From JBBQCW01 sp038319025 (lineage in GTDB: Bacteria; Actinomycetota; Thermoleophilia; Solirubrobacterales; Solirubrobacteraceae), in contig JBBQCW010000001.1 of the NCBI GenBank assembly GCA_038319025.1, positions 1 to 64,000 of the forward strand: a stretch of 64,000 nt of DNA, written 5' to 3'. The notes beneath the pieces were generated by a model, which was not told the origin of the DNA, did not search any database, and worked only from the letters and a program-made list of their open reading frames with translations. Numbering within the stretch: the stretch's first letter is position 1; every line of letters begins with the position of its first letter. This document shows positions 50,104 to 58,965 of the stretch, piece by piece. The translations under genes were made by a program, and so were the position numbers.

Positions 50104-50772
50104 TCACCGCTCGCCGGGGAGGAACTCCGGCACGTCACCCATCGGGACCTCAGTGCGCGGGAGCGTGCCGCCGTCACGTGGCCCGGCGGCCTGGTCGAGG
50201 CCGGCAGTCATCCGGCCGTGCGCCAGCTTGATGTCGCGCAGCAGGCGCTCCGCGTTGGTACGCAGGGAGGCTGAAAGTTCCTGAAGGTCGCCGGAGAGCG
50301 CCTCGCCCTCCATCCGCGCTTCGCGGGCGACGCCGTTGGCCTCGGCGATGATCTCGCGGGCCTCGGCGCGGGCTTGGCGGCGCAGCTCCTCGGCCTGCTC
50401 GCGGGCCTCGGCGAGCATCTGGTCAGTTTCCTGGGCGACAGCGCCCGCGGTCTGCAGCGCCTCGGCGGCCGCGGCCTCGCGGTCTGCGGCGGCAGCCGCG
50501 TGTAGTTCGGTCGCCTCTCGGTTGATCGCCGCCGTATCAGCCTCGCCCTGGGCTCGGGCGGCGTCGATCAGCTCACGGGCCTCCTCCTCGGCGGCGGTGA
50601 CGCGCAGATCCGCGGCTCGGTCCGCTTCGGCGATGCGTGCGGCCGACTGGGCCTCCGCGCGATCCCGAATCTCCTCAGCGGACTGCTCGGCTGCCCCGAT
50701 GATCCCGGCGATCCGCGCCGAGGCGGTGCCGGCGAGGCGGTCAGTTCGCGATGCAGGTGGTTTCGGGGCCAT
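50104..50772 (-). CDS. Long coiled-coil protein, Ala/Glu-rich
   Basis: 222 residues from the ATG that overlaps the upstream hydrolase stop as TGATG. Residues ~25-190 form an almost continuous helix rich in Ala, Glu and Arg with heptad character (EEIRDRAEAQSAARIAEADR, QAEELRRQARAEAREIIAEA). There is no signal peptide, membrane segment or recognisable DivIVA N-terminal motif. The tail is Pro/Gly-rich (PRTEVPMGDVPEFLPGER). It could be a cytoskeletal or polar scaffold, as such proteins are in actinobacteria, but low-complexity composition makes homology claims risky. Coupling to an epoxide-hydrolase-like gene is unexpected. Confidence 0.8.
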   Translation of the reverse strand: MAPKPPASRTDRLAGTASARIAGIIGAAEQSAEEIRDRAEAQSAARIAEADRAADLRVTAAEEEARELIDAARAQGEADTAAINREATELHAAAAADREAAAAEALQTAGAVAQETDQMLAEAREQAEELRRQARAEAREIIAEANGVAREARMEGEALSGDLQELSASLRTNAERLLRDIKLAHGRMTAGLDQAAGPRDGGTLPRTEVPMGDVPEFLPGER

Positions 50773-51737
50773 CACGCACGGATGCTAATGACACCCAGCG
50801 CGAGGTCCCGCAAGAACCACGTCAGCGTGGCGTTCAGCAGTTCCGCTCGCTCCCACTGCAGGAAATGGCCGGCGCGCGGCACCACGTACGGGCCGGCCAG
50901 GTCTGGAAATGCGACCTCGCAGCGCTCTGGGAAGTCGGGGAACATCACATGGTCGTCGGGTCCGTACAGCGCCAGCGTCGGCACCACGCTCGGCTCGAAG
51001 AACATGGGCGGTTCGCTCAGCGGGATCGAGCCCAGCGCGCTTTCGTAGTTGCCCCAGCCTGCCCGCATCTTCGCCGCATCGCCGAACGGCTCGACGTGGA
51101 AGGCGACTTGCGCGGCGGAGAACGCACCGGGGGAAGCCCAGTGACGGTGCGTGTACATGCCGGCCACGTGCCGTCGGCGCATGTCCACCGACGTCAGCTC
51201 CGCCGCCAAAGCGTCGGCATCGCGCCCCTGGCGCAGGTAGTAGTCAGCCGACGCGCGCGTGACGGGGTGGAGTTCCTTTGCCAACCCCGCAGCGGCGTAC
51301 GCGTCAGGGAGGATCGGCAGGATCGAGTTGAAGATCACCTGGCGCTCCACGAACCCGGGGAACCGCAGCCCCAGGTCGATCAGCACGCCGCCGCCCAGGT
51401 CGCCGCCGGCCACCGCGCAGCGCTCGTGGCCCAGCACGTCGTGGACGAGTGCGTGCAGGTCACGCGCGTGGGCGGCCAAGTCGTAGAACCCGTCGGGGGC
51501 GAACCCGGAGTCGCCGAACCCGCGCAGGTCGGGGACGATCACCTCGAACCCCGCGTCGGCCAGCGGCGCGATGTTTCGCCACCAGATCCGCTTGGTCTCC
51601 GGCCAGCCGTGGGCGAGCAGCAGCGGGTAGCCGCCGACCCCTTCACGCACGTAAGCGAGCTTGACACCATCGCGCACGGTGGCGCGGTGGACGGGGAAGC
51701 AGGTGGGATCGGTATCGGCGGAGACGACGGGAGTCAT
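50772..51737 (-). CDS. Alpha/beta-hydrolase, epoxide hydrolase/haloalkane dehalogenase type
   Basis: 321 residues. The oxyanion motif HGWP lies in LLLAHGWPETKRIWWRNI, and the nucleophile elbow is AVAGGDLGGGVL, with Asp in place of Ser, as in epoxide hydrolases and dehalogenases. The acid is in YGPDDHVMFPD and the catalytic His in VPRAGHFLQWE. A helical cap (~145-225) lies between. Asp chemistry and the HGWP motif favour hydrolysis of an epoxide to a diol. The enzyme is cytosolic. It is divergent from leuS, and the coiled-coil gene downstream overlaps it by one base. Confidence 0.9.
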   Translation of the reverse strand: MTPVVSADTDPTCFPVHRATVRDGVKLAYVREGVGGYPLLLAHGWPETKRIWWRNIAPLADAGFEVIVPDLRGFGDSGFAPDGFYDLAAHARDLHALVHDVLGHERCAVAGGDLGGGVLIDLGLRFPGFVERQVIFNSILPILPDAYAAAGLAKELHPVTRASADYYLRQGRDADALAAELTSVDMRRRHVAGMYTHRHWASPGAFSAAQVAFHVEPFGDAAKMRAGWGNYESALGSIPLSEPPMFFEPSVVPTLALYGPDDHVMFPDFPERCEVAFPDLAGPYVVPRAGHFLQWERAELLNATLTWFLRDLALGVISIRA

Positions 51738-51753
51738 GGCGCGCGACGAACTC

Positions 51754-51759
51754 TATTGT
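51754..51759 (+). promoter_or_regulatory. Probable -10 box (TATTGT) of leuS
   Basis: TATTGT ends 8 nt before the ATG at 51768. GGAGG lies within those 8 nt, so leuS could be read with or without a short leader. Confidence 0.42.
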
Positions 51760-51767
51760 GGAGGCGG

Positions 51768-54251
51768 ATGACCGAGTACCGCTACGACCCCACCGAAATC
51801 GAGCCCCGCTGGCAGGCGATCTGGGCGAACGAGCGCACGTGGGAGGTGTCCAACACCCCTGACGACCGCGAGTCCTCCTACGTCCTGGAGATGCTGCCCT
51901 ACCCGAGCGGCGAGCCTCACATCGGGCATCTGAAGGTCTATTCGGTGGGCGACGCTGTGGCCCACTACCACCGGCGGATCGGGCGTCGCGTGCTGCACCC
52001 GATGGGCTACGACGCGTTTGGCCTGCCCGCGGAGAACCATGCGATCAAGACCGGGCAGGCGCCCGCCGTCTCCACGGCAGCGGCGATCGCCTCCTTCCAG
52101 GAGCAGTTCCGTCGGTGGGGAATCTCGATCGACTGGTCGCGTGAGTTCGCCACCTGCGAACCCGAGTACTACCGCTGGACGCAGTGGATCTTCGTGCAGC
52201 TCTTCAACGCCGGGCTGGCGTACAAGCAGTCGGCTACCGTCAACTGGGATCCGGTCGAAGAAACGGTCCTGGCCAACGAGCAGGTCGTCGACGGCCGCGG
52301 CGAGCGCTCCGGAGCGCTGGTGGAGGCGCGGCAGCTCGAGCAGTGGTTCTTCCGCATCACCGACTACGCCGACCGCCTGCTCGACGACCTCGACACGATC
52401 ACTTGGCCTGAACACGTCAAGACGATGCAGCGCAACTGGATCGGCCGCAGCCGCGGTGCGCAGGTTACGTTCCGCTGCGAGGCCCTGGACATCGACTTCC
52501 CGGTGTTCACAACGCGTCCGGACACCCTTTTCGGCGCGACCGTGTTCGTCCTGGCGCCTGAGCATCCGGAGCTGGAACGGCTGATCGCAGGGACCGGGCA
52601 TGAAGCCGAGGTCCACGCCTACGTCAACCACGCCCTGACCGAGGGCAACGACGTGCGCGGCGCGGCGGACAAGCCCAAGACGGGTGTCTTCACGGGGCGC
52701 AGGGTCACCAACCCGGTGAACGGCGAGGAACTGCCGGTCTACGTCGCCGACTACGTGCTGATGGAATACGGCACCGGCGCGATCATGGCGGTGCCCGCGC
52801 ACGACGCGCGTGACTTCGCGTTCGCGCAGGCCTACGACCTGCCGATCCGCCGGGTGATCGCCGATCCCGAGGACCCTGAGGGTGACCTGCCGTACGCAGG
52901 TGACGGCGTCCTGGTCAACTCTTCCCCGGAGTTTGACGGCCTGCCCAACCGCGAAGCGCTGGATCGCATCCTGGACTGGCTGGCCGCCGATGATCGCGGC
53001 CACGCCTCCGTGAACTACCGGTTGCGGGACTGGCTGATCTCCCGTCAGCGCTACTGGGGCTGCCCGATCCCGATCGTGAACTGCGAGCAGTGCGGGATGG
53101 TCCCCGTGCCGGCGGATCAGCTGCCGGTGATCCTGCCGGAGGTCGAGGACTACAAGCCAAGGGGTCGCTCCCCGCTGGCCGCCGTCGAGGAATGGGTCGC
53201 CACCACGTGCCCGACTTGCGGTGGCCCCGCCCGGCGCGAGACGGACACGATGGACACGTTCGTCGACTCCTCCTGGTACTTCCTGCGCTACTGCGACGCG
53301 GGTAACACCGAAGCAGCGTGGTCGCCGGAGGCCCTCGCGCAGTGGATGCCCGTGGACCAGTACATCGGCGGGGTCGAGCACGCGATTCTGCACTTGATGT
53401 ACGCGCGCTTTTTCACCAAGGCGCTGGCGGACTTGGGCCTTCTGCCGGAAGGCGTCCAAGAGCCGTTCGGCAACCTCTTCACGCAGGGCATGATCACCAA
53501 AGACGGGGCGAAGATGTCCAAGTCCCGCGGAAACGTCGTGTCGCCGGCGGCGATCGTCGAGCGGGCCGGGGCAGACACGGCACGCGCTTACATCCTGTTC
53601 ATCGGCCCGCCCGACCAGGATGCCGACTGGTCAGACGAAGGTGTCGATGGGGTGCACCGCTTCCTGTCACGGCTATGGCGCTTGTCGGCGCAGGCCGCCG
53701 ATGCGGCGTCGGGGTCAGGGGCACCGGATGCCTCGCAGCCGTTGTCGGTGTCTGCTGCGGACCTGGAGCTGGTGCGCAAGGCGCACTGGGCGATCGACAA
53801 GGTCACGGGCGACATGGACCCGGCTCGCTTCGCCTTCAACACGGCGATCTCGGCCGTGATGGAGCTCATCAACGACTGCTCTCGTGCCCACGAGAGCGGC
53901 ACCGCGGATCCCGCTGCGCTGCGGTTTGCGCTCGCCACGGCTTCGTCGCTGCTTTTCCCGTTCGCGCCGCACGTGTCGAGCGACGCCTACGACCGGCTGA
54001 CGGGCCGCCGGGTGTGGGAGGAGCCGTGGCCGGTTGCCGACCCGGCGATGCTCGCCCGCGACGTCTACGAGCTGGTCTGCCAGGTGAACGGCAAGGTGCG
54101 GGACCGCGTCGAGGTGGCGGCCGATGCTCCTCGGGAGTACCTGGAGGCACTGGCTCGCGGCTCGGAGAACGTTCAGCGCTTCCTCGACGGCCACGAGGTG
54201 GTCAAGGTGATCGTCGTGCCCGGCAAGCTGGTGAACTTCGTGGTGCGGTAG
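51768..54251 (+). CDS. leuS: Leucyl-tRNA synthetase
   Basis: 827 residues. HIGH motif in LEMLPYPSGEPHIGHLKVYS, zinc/connective part around CEQCGMVPVPADQLP and TTCPTCGGPARRETDTMDTF, KMSKS as GAKMSKSRGNVVSP, editing domain with TTRPDTLFGATVFVLAPEHP, and a C-terminal VCQVNGKVRDRVEVAADA. The bacterial-type order (editing domain inserted in the Rossmann fold, then WYFLRY and KMSKS) is normal. The ATG at 51768 gives the usual EYRYDPTEIEPRWQ start. It charges tRNA-Leu. Monocistronic, or with the small thioredoxin-fold gene 25 bp later. Confidence 0.97.
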   Translation: MTEYRYDPTEIEPRWQAIWANERTWEVSNTPDDRESSYVLEMLPYPSGEPHIGHLKVYSVGDAVAHYHRRIGRRVLHPMGYDAFGLPAENHAIKTGQAPAVSTAAAIASFQEQFRRWGISIDWSREFATCEPEYYRWTQWIFVQLFNAGLAYKQSATVNWDPVEETVLANEQVVDGRGERSGALVEARQLEQWFFRITDYADRLLDDLDTITWPEHVKTMQRNWIGRSRGAQVTFRCEALDIDFPVFTTRPDTLFGATVFVLAPEHPELERLIAGTGHEAEVHAYVNHALTEGNDVRGAADKPKTGVFTGRRVTNPVNGEELPVYVADYVLMEYGTGAIMAVPAHDARDFAFAQAYDLPIRRVIADPEDPEGDLPYAGDGVLVNSSPEFDGLPNREALDRILDWLAADDRGHASVNYRLRDWLISRQRYWGCPIPIVNCEQCGMVPVPADQLPVILPEVEDYKPRGRSPLAAVEEWVATTCPTCGGPARRETDTMDTFVDSSWYFLRYCDAGNTEAAWSPEALAQWMPVDQYIGGVEHAILHLMYARFFTKALADLGLLPEGVQEPFGNLFTQGMITKDGAKMSKSRGNVVSPAAIVERAGADTARAYILFIGPPDQDADWSDEGVDGVHRFLSRLWRLSAQAADAASGSGAPDASQPLSVSAADLELVRKAHWAIDKVTGDMDPARFAFNTAISAVMELINDCSRAHESGTADPAALRFALATASSLLFPFAPHVSSDAYDRLTGRRVWEEPWPVADPAMLARDVYELVCQVNGKVRDRVEVAADAPREYLEALARGSENVQRFLDGHEVVKVIVVPGKLVNFVVR

Positions 54252-54276
54252 TTGTGCGTCTGCGACGATTCACGCC

Positions 54277-54570
54277 ATGCCCGACACCCTCACCCTTTAC
54301 GTCTGTTCAGTCGACCAGCGGGGCGTCAAGGTACACCCGTGTCGGCAAGCCCACATCGCGTTGACGGAGGCCGGCCACCCGCACGACAAGGTCGTGTTCG
54401 ACAAGGGCCATCCGTTCGGCCTGTTCACCACCGGGAAGCGGCCCGAGCTCAAGAAAATGAGCGGGCAGGAGAAACTGCCGGTGCTCGTGCTCCCCGATGG
54501 CCACGCGATTTGCGGTGGCAAGAACATCGTCGCGTGGGCTCAGGAGAACGCACCGCAGGCCGCGGGCTGA
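54277..54570 (+). CDS. Small thioredoxin-fold protein (glutaredoxin/GST-N like)
   Basis: 97 residues. LTLYVCSVDQRGVKVHPCRQ resembles the first strand and redox helix of glutaredoxin/GST N-terminal domains. Cys22 in HPCRQAHIAL occupies the place of the catalytic SP(F/Y)C. KLPVLVLPDGHAICGGKNIV has the cis-Pro strand and the following turn, ending in IVAWAQE. The first cysteine is 12 residues earlier, so a CxxC pair is absent and any activity would be monothiol. It may act as a small thiol redox protein or as a mycothiol/glutathione-S-transferase fragment. Position after leuS gives no extra clue. Confidence 0.72.
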   Translation: MPDTLTLYVCSVDQRGVKVHPCRQAHIALTEAGHPHDKVVFDKGHPFGLFTTGKRPELKKMSGQEKLPVLVLPDGHAICGGKNIVAWAQENAPQAAG

Positions 54571-54668
54571 CCCGAAGCGGGCGCGCGGGTCAGGCGCCGT
54601 TGCGAAGACGTGACGCGCTGGGGGCAGAGTTGGCACGCGCAGTCGCCAACGTGACACGTCGCGCCGCC

Positions 54669-54674
54669 TAGCCT
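54669..54674 (+). promoter_or_regulatory. Probable -10 box (TAGCCT) of comEA-comEC
   Basis: TAGCCT ends 7 nt before the GTG at 54682 with no ribosome binding site between. Confidence 0.48.
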
Positions 54675-54681
54675 CGCGCGT

Positions 54682-55344
54682 GTGCCCGATCTGCCCCGTT
54701 CGCATCTCATCTTGTACGCCCTGGCCGGGATCGTCATCGTCGTACTCGGCGTGCGGGTGCTGGGGCAGGACGGGGGCAGGGCCACCGCCGCAGCCGGCGG
54801 CGCGAGCACCACCTCGGGGTATACGTCGGGGTCGGGCTCAGGCTCCGACGGCACCGGGGGATCGGCCGTCTCGGTCGCGCCCGCGGCGCCGGTCAGCGTC
54901 GTCGTGCATGTGGCCGGAGCGGTCCGGCATCCCGGCGTCTACCGGTTGGGTGGCGGCAAACGTGTGCTCGACGCGGTCCGGCGAGCCGGCGGACGGGCGC
55001 CCGGGGCCAACCTCGACGCGATCAACCTGGCCGCCAAGCTCGCCGACGGGGAGCAGATAGTCGTGCCGGCCCGCGCGCCGGCGTCTGCGGCGGGCGCGAC
55101 TGTCCCGGGGTCGGGGGTCGCTGACGGATCCGGCGCTGCGCCGGCGAACGCGCCGCCCGTCGGTCTGAACTCGGCGACGGCCGAGCAACTCCAGACGCTC
55201 GACGGCGTCGGCCCGGCGACCGCGCAGAAGATCATCGCCTGGCGCACCGAGCACGGCGGTTTCCAGTCGGTGGACGATCTGGGTCAGGTCCCCGGCATCG
55301 GCCCGAAGAAGCTTGCCGCGATGAAGCCGCACGTCCAGCCGTGA
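54682..55344 (+). CDS. comEA: Competence DNA-binding protein ComEA
   Basis: 220 residues. One N-terminal membrane helix (~8-27, LILYALAGIVIVVLGVRVLG), a Gly/Ser/Thr linker, an SLBB domain (~73-130, VVHVAGAVRHPGVYRLGGGK) and a C-terminal double helix-hairpin-helix (~160-218, VGLNSATAEQLQTLDGVGPA and VPGIGPKKLAAMKPHV). ComEA binds incoming DNA outside the membrane and hands it to ComEC. It overlaps comEC by 4 bp (GTGA). The same pair is present in many Gram-positive genomes not known to be transformable. Confidence 0.95.
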   Translation: MPDLPRSHLILYALAGIVIVVLGVRVLGQDGGRATAAAGGASTTSGYTSGSGSGSDGTGGSAVSVAPAAPVSVVVHVAGAVRHPGVYRLGGGKRVLDAVRRAGGRAPGANLDAINLAAKLADGEQIVVPARAPASAAGATVPGSGVADGSGAAPANAPPVGLNSATAEQLQTLDGVGPATAQKIIAWRTEHGGFQSVDDLGQVPGIGPKKLAAMKPHVQP

Positions 55345-57617
55345 GCCCGGCCCTCGCCGCAGCGCGGCGCCGGCCGCGCCACTTGACGCTCGCCGTGTCC
55401 ACGCTCGGGGTGGCGCTCGGCCCGCGGTGGCCGGCGGGCGTGCTGCTCGTGGGACTGGCGGGTGTGACGTTGGCCCGCGACCCGCGCTGGGCCGTCGTCA
55501 TCTCGCTCGCGGCCCTCGGTGGAGGACTCGCCGGCGCCGCCCGGATGGGTGCCGTGCCCACCCCTCCGCCGGCGTTGCTCGGGCACGCGGTCAGCGGGAC
55601 GGCCGAGGTGCTCAGCGCGACGGCGCGCTCGCCCTGGGGTGGATGGCGCGCCACGGTGCGGATGGGCGGGCGTGTGGGCGGTGCGCAACTGCTGCTCATC
55701 GCCCCGGCAGGTAGTCCCGAGCCGCCGGCGGGAGAGGGAGCGCTCCTCATGGTCCGCGGCGGTCTGCGCGCGCTGCGCCTCAACGAGTCCTATCTGCGCG
55801 CCCGTGGCGTGACCGCCGCCGTCGACGCGGACGCGGTCGTCGACACCGGCCGCCTTCGCGGCGGGCCGCTCGGCCTCGTCGACGCCGTGCGCCGTCGCAT
55901 GCAGAGCGTGCTCACCACCGGGATCCCGCCGCCCGAGGGCGCACTCCTGCTCGGCATGGTCCTCGGAGATGCGTCGCGGTTGCCGGCCGCGGACGCAACG
56001 GCCCTCCGGGATGCGGGCCTGACCCATCTCGTCGCCGCCTCCGGGGCGAACATCGCGCTGCTTGTCGCGTTCGTGTTGGCGTTGGGGGCGGCCGGCGGCC
56101 TGCCGCTGCGCTGGCGGCTTGTCGCTTCCCTGGTGGCGATCGCCGGCTACGTGCCGTTGGCCGGGGGCGGGCCGTCGATCCAGCGGGCGGGCGTGATGGG
56201 CGTGGCTGCGCTGGCCGCCATTCTGGCCGGCCGGCCTGCTGCTCGCTGGTACGCGCTGCTGCTGGCAGCAGCGGTCACCCTTCTGCTCACTCCGGGGGCG
56301 CTCGATGACGCGGGCTGGCAGATGAGCTTCGCGGCGGTGGCTGCCATCATGGCCGGCGCCGGCCCGTTACGCCGCACGCTCACTCGTCGGCGCTGGCCCG
56401 GTCCGCTGGCCGACGCGTTCGCCGTCACGCTGACCGCGACGTTGGCCTCCGCGCCGCTGATCCTGTGGCACTTCGGGCGGCTCTCGCCGCTGACGGTGCC
56501 TGCCAACCTGCTGGCCGTCCCGGCCGCAGCGCCGGTCATGTGGCTCGGCGTGGCGGCGGGTTTCGTCGGCGAGGTGGCGGCGGGCCCCGCCCATCTGCTC
56601 GCCAAGGCTGCCGCCGTTCCCGCCGCGTTCATCCTCCAGGTCGGCCGTCTCACCGCTCAGGCTCAGCAGGTCATTCCGGCCGGGGCGATGATCGCCGTCG
56701 CGGTCGGCCTGGCCGCGGCGCTGGCCGTCTTGTTCACCGGCCGCGCCGTCGATTCGTCGCGCCGCGGTGCGCGCCGCCGGGTGTCCGTGGCCGCCGGCGT
56801 GGCCGCAGCGGCCTTGGCCGCGCTGATCGCGGCGGCCGCTCCGCCGTCGCCGCCCGTTCCGGACGCCTTCCAAGTGGCCTTTCTGGACGTCGGTCAGGGG
56901 GATGCGACGCTCATCCGGCACGGCTCCGTTGCCGTCCTCGTCGATTCCGGGCCGCCCGACGGTCACGTGGTGGATCGCCTCCACATGCTCGGCGTGCGGC
57001 GATTGGCGGCGCTCGTGATCACGCACGCCCAGGCCGACCACGACGGTGGGGCCGCAGCGGTGCTGGGCGCGATGCCCGTCGGTGCACTGATTGACGGCCG
57101 AGACGGCGTGCGGGACGTTCCCGGAGTGCAGGCGGCCGCCGCCGCCGCGCACCGACACGTTCGGCGTCTGATCCCCGTGGCCGGCCAGCAGATCACGATC
57201 GGGCCAATGGTGATGAGGATCCTCTCCCCGGTTGCAGAGGACCCCGCCGCCCATCTGGGCCAGGATCCGAATGCCCGCGCCGTCGTCGCTCTGGTTCAGG
57301 ACGGTGAGACCCGCATGCTGCTCACCGCCGACGCGGAATCCGACGTGACGGCAGCGCTGCCCGTCGGCCACATCGACATCCTCAAGGTCGCCCACCACGG
57401 CAGCGTCGACGAGGGCTTGGGCGCCCAGCTCGGCTTCCTGCGCCCGCGGGTGGCTGGGATCGAGGTGGGCGCCCACAACACCTATGGCCATCCCGCGCCG
57501 GCGACGATGGCCACGCTCCATCGGGCTGTGCCGGTTGTGGTCCGGACCGATCGGGACGGAACGGTGCTCGTGACCCGGGCGGCGAGCCGCCTTGTGGTTC
57601 GTCGACACATCGGTTGA
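55341..57617 (+). CDS. comEC: ComEC/Rec2 DNA-uptake channel with metallo-beta-lactamase domain
   Basis: 758 residues. An N-terminal hydrophobic part and OB-like domain (~60-165) precede the competence domain with about eight helices (DAGLTHLVAASGANIALLVA, ILWHFGRLSPLTVPANLLAV). From ~510 a metallo-beta-lactamase-type domain follows: AFLDVGQGDATLIRHG, VLVDSGPPDGH, VITHAQADHDGG (metal site), MLLTADAESDV and LKVAHHGSVD. The domain may degrade the non-transported strand. comEA, comEC and holA together form a standard late-competence cluster. No other competence gene is in the window. Confidence 0.95.
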   Translation: MSPALAAARRRPRHLTLAVSTLGVALGPRWPAGVLLVGLAGVTLARDPRWAVVISLAALGGGLAGAARMGAVPTPPPALLGHAVSGTAEVLSATARSPWGGWRATVRMGGRVGGAQLLLIAPAGSPEPPAGEGALLMVRGGLRALRLNESYLRARGVTAAVDADAVVDTGRLRGGPLGLVDAVRRRMQSVLTTGIPPPEGALLLGMVLGDASRLPAADATALRDAGLTHLVAASGANIALLVAFVLALGAAGGLPLRWRLVASLVAIAGYVPLAGGGPSIQRAGVMGVAALAAILAGRPAARWYALLLAAAVTLLLTPGALDDAGWQMSFAAVAAIMAGAGPLRRTLTRRRWPGPLADAFAVTLTATLASAPLILWHFGRLSPLTVPANLLAVPAAAPVMWLGVAAGFVGEVAAGPAHLLAKAAAVPAAFILQVGRLTAQAQQVIPAGAMIAVAVGLAAALAVLFTGRAVDSSRRGARRRVSVAAGVAAAALAALIAAAAPPSPPVPDAFQVAFLDVGQGDATLIRHGSVAVLVDSGPPDGHVVDRLHMLGVRRLAALVITHAQADHDGGAAAVLGAMPVGALIDGRDGVRDVPGVQAAAAAAHRHVRRLIPVAGQQITIGPMVMRILSPVAEDPAAHLGQDPNARAVVALVQDGETRMLLTADAESDVTAALPVGHIDILKVAHHGSVDEGLGAQLGFLRPRVAGIEVGAHNTYGHPAPATMATLHRAVPVVVRTDRDGTVLVTRAASRLVVRRHIG

Positions 57618-57655
57618 GGACCGCCGTGGTCCCCGGGACGTCCGGGTGCCCCGGC

Positions 57656-57661
57656 TACACT
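57656..57661 (+). promoter_or_regulatory. Probable -10 box (TACACT) of holA
   Basis: TACACT ends 11 nt before the ATG at 57673; no ribosome binding site is seen between. Confidence 0.42.
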
Positions 57662-57672
57662 CGCCGTCGCTG

Positions 57673-58644
57673 ATGGCCTCTTTCAAGCCCGCCTATCTGA
57701 TCCACGGGGACGACCACGGTCGGGTCGGCGAGCGCCGCGCCCGGCTGCGGGCGGTCGCGGAGGCCGAGGGCGGCGGGGGCGGTGTTGAGCTGATCGAAGG
57801 CGATGCGGCCACGCCCGAGGCGGTCGCGAACGCGTTGTGTGCGATGACGTTCGCCACCGGTCGCCGATTCATCATCGTCGACGGTGTCGAGCGCTGGAAG
57901 GACGCGGACGTGACGGCGCATCTGGTCTCGGTGCTGGCCTCGCCGGATCCCGACACCACCGTGGCGTTCTTCGCCCGGGAGGAAAAGCGCTACACCGTTC
58001 CCGCGGCGCTCGTGGCAGCCGTGACCGCGGCCGGCGGCGACGTTGCGCAGGAACGGGCGCTAGAGGCCAAAGAGCTGCCGGCCTGGGTTTTGGGCGAGGC
58101 TCGGCGCCTGGGCTTGGAGCTCGATCCTGAGGCAGCCCGTGTGTTGGTCTCCCACGTCGGGGACCGTCAGCAGCGTCTGCTGCGCGAACTTGAACGGCTG
58201 GCGCTGGAGCACGGCGCCGGCACCGCGCTGGACGCCGCCGCTGTGGAGGATGCGGTCGCAGACGGGTCGGAGAAGGCCGTTTGGGGGCTCGGCGACGCGG
58301 TCGTGGCGGGCAACTCGGCGCGGATCACGCGCGAATGGCTGGGGCTGCGCGACCGCGGCGAGACGCCGGCCCGCCTGGTGTCGCTGATGCTCCGCCGTGT
58401 CCGCGAGGTGCACGCCATCGCCGCGCGCATGGATGCCGGAGAGGGCGGCGCTGAGATCAAGGCGTCGATGAAGGGCAATCCTTTTGCCTTGGGCAAGCGC
58501 ATCGATGAGGCGCGCCGTGCCGACGCTGATCAGTTGGGACGGGCGCTGGAGCTGCTCGTGGCGCTGGAGCGCGACACGCGCGGCGACAGCAAGCTGGAGC
58601 CGGACACGCTCGCGCTGCTGGCGTTTGGCGCTGTCGCGGCCTGA
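57673..58644 (+). CDS. holA: DNA polymerase III delta subunit
   Basis: 323 residues from the ATG at 57673 (MASFKPAYLIHGDDHGRVGE). The delta-family opening YLIHGDD, then RRFIIVDGVERWK, PDPDTTVAFFAREEKR, and VSHVGDRQQRLLRELERLAL (sensor-like region), with C-terminal collar helices (RLVSLMLRRVREVHAIAARM, GNPFALGKRIDEA), match HolA. Delta opens the beta clamp during loading. The conserved position after comEC supports the call. Twin 43-bp palindromes follow the gene. Confidence 0.9.
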   Translation: MASFKPAYLIHGDDHGRVGERRARLRAVAEAEGGGGGVELIEGDAATPEAVANALCAMTFATGRRFIIVDGVERWKDADVTAHLVSVLASPDPDTTVAFFAREEKRYTVPAALVAAVTAAGGDVAQERALEAKELPAWVLGEARRLGLELDPEAARVLVSHVGDRQQRLLRELERLALEHGAGTALDAAAVEDAVADGSEKAVWGLGDAVVAGNSARITREWLGLRDRGETPARLVSLMLRRVREVHAIAARMDAGEGGAEIKASMKGNPFALGKRIDEARRADADQLGRALELLVALERDTRGDSKLEPDTLALLAFGAVAA

Positions 58645-58684
58645 CAGCGGGCCCGTCGCGAGGCCCGCGGGCCGGCCGCGTGGG

Positions 58685-58733
58685 GGGGTGAGGCGGAAAA
58701 GTTCGAATGGATCCAACTTTTCCGCATCACCCC
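58685..58733. repeat. Long near-perfect palindrome after holA (twin element 1)
   Basis: A 19-bp stem (58685-58703 with 58715-58733) with one mismatch and an 11-nt loop. The core is GTGAGGCGGAAAAGTT, the loop CGAATGGATCC, then AACTTTTCCGCATCAC; the core spans 43 bp (58688-58730). No T-run follows on either strand. It can fold into a very stable hairpin and may terminate holA or the convergent rpsT transcript, but it shares its ends with the next element. Confidence 0.85.
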
Positions 58734-58749
58734 ATCAACACGTCAGGAG

Positions 58750-58792
58750 GTGAGGCGGATTAGTGCGCCTGAACACCACATATCCGCCTCAC
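58750..58792. repeat. Palindrome with the same termini (twin element 2)
   Basis: Exactly 43 bp, like the core of the first. Perfect 11-bp stem GTGAGGCGGAT (58750-58760) and ATCCGCCTCAC (58782-58792), with a 21-nt interior containing a short GTG/CAC inner pairing. The left end GTGAGGCGGA and right end TCCGC..CAC match element 1, and the interior differs. The two lie 19 bp apart between convergent genes. Confidence 0.85.
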
Positions 58793-58965
58793 GGGGCGTC
58801 GCGCGGGTGCTAGCCGGGCGGCGCGGACGCGCCGGGCCGGGCCGGCGCAATCCGAACGCCAGGGGCTGGCGGAATCGCGAACGCGTCAGGCCGCCAGCAG
58901 CTCGGGCGCGCCACCACGCCATCCGCGCTATGGATCCACCCGCGCAGATGCGGCGAAAAAAGAAG

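Noticed and set aside
54297..54705. Minus-strand frames opposite the thioredoxin-fold gene
   Set aside because: The plus strand has the cis-Pro strand pattern of a thioredoxin fold; the antisense frames have none.
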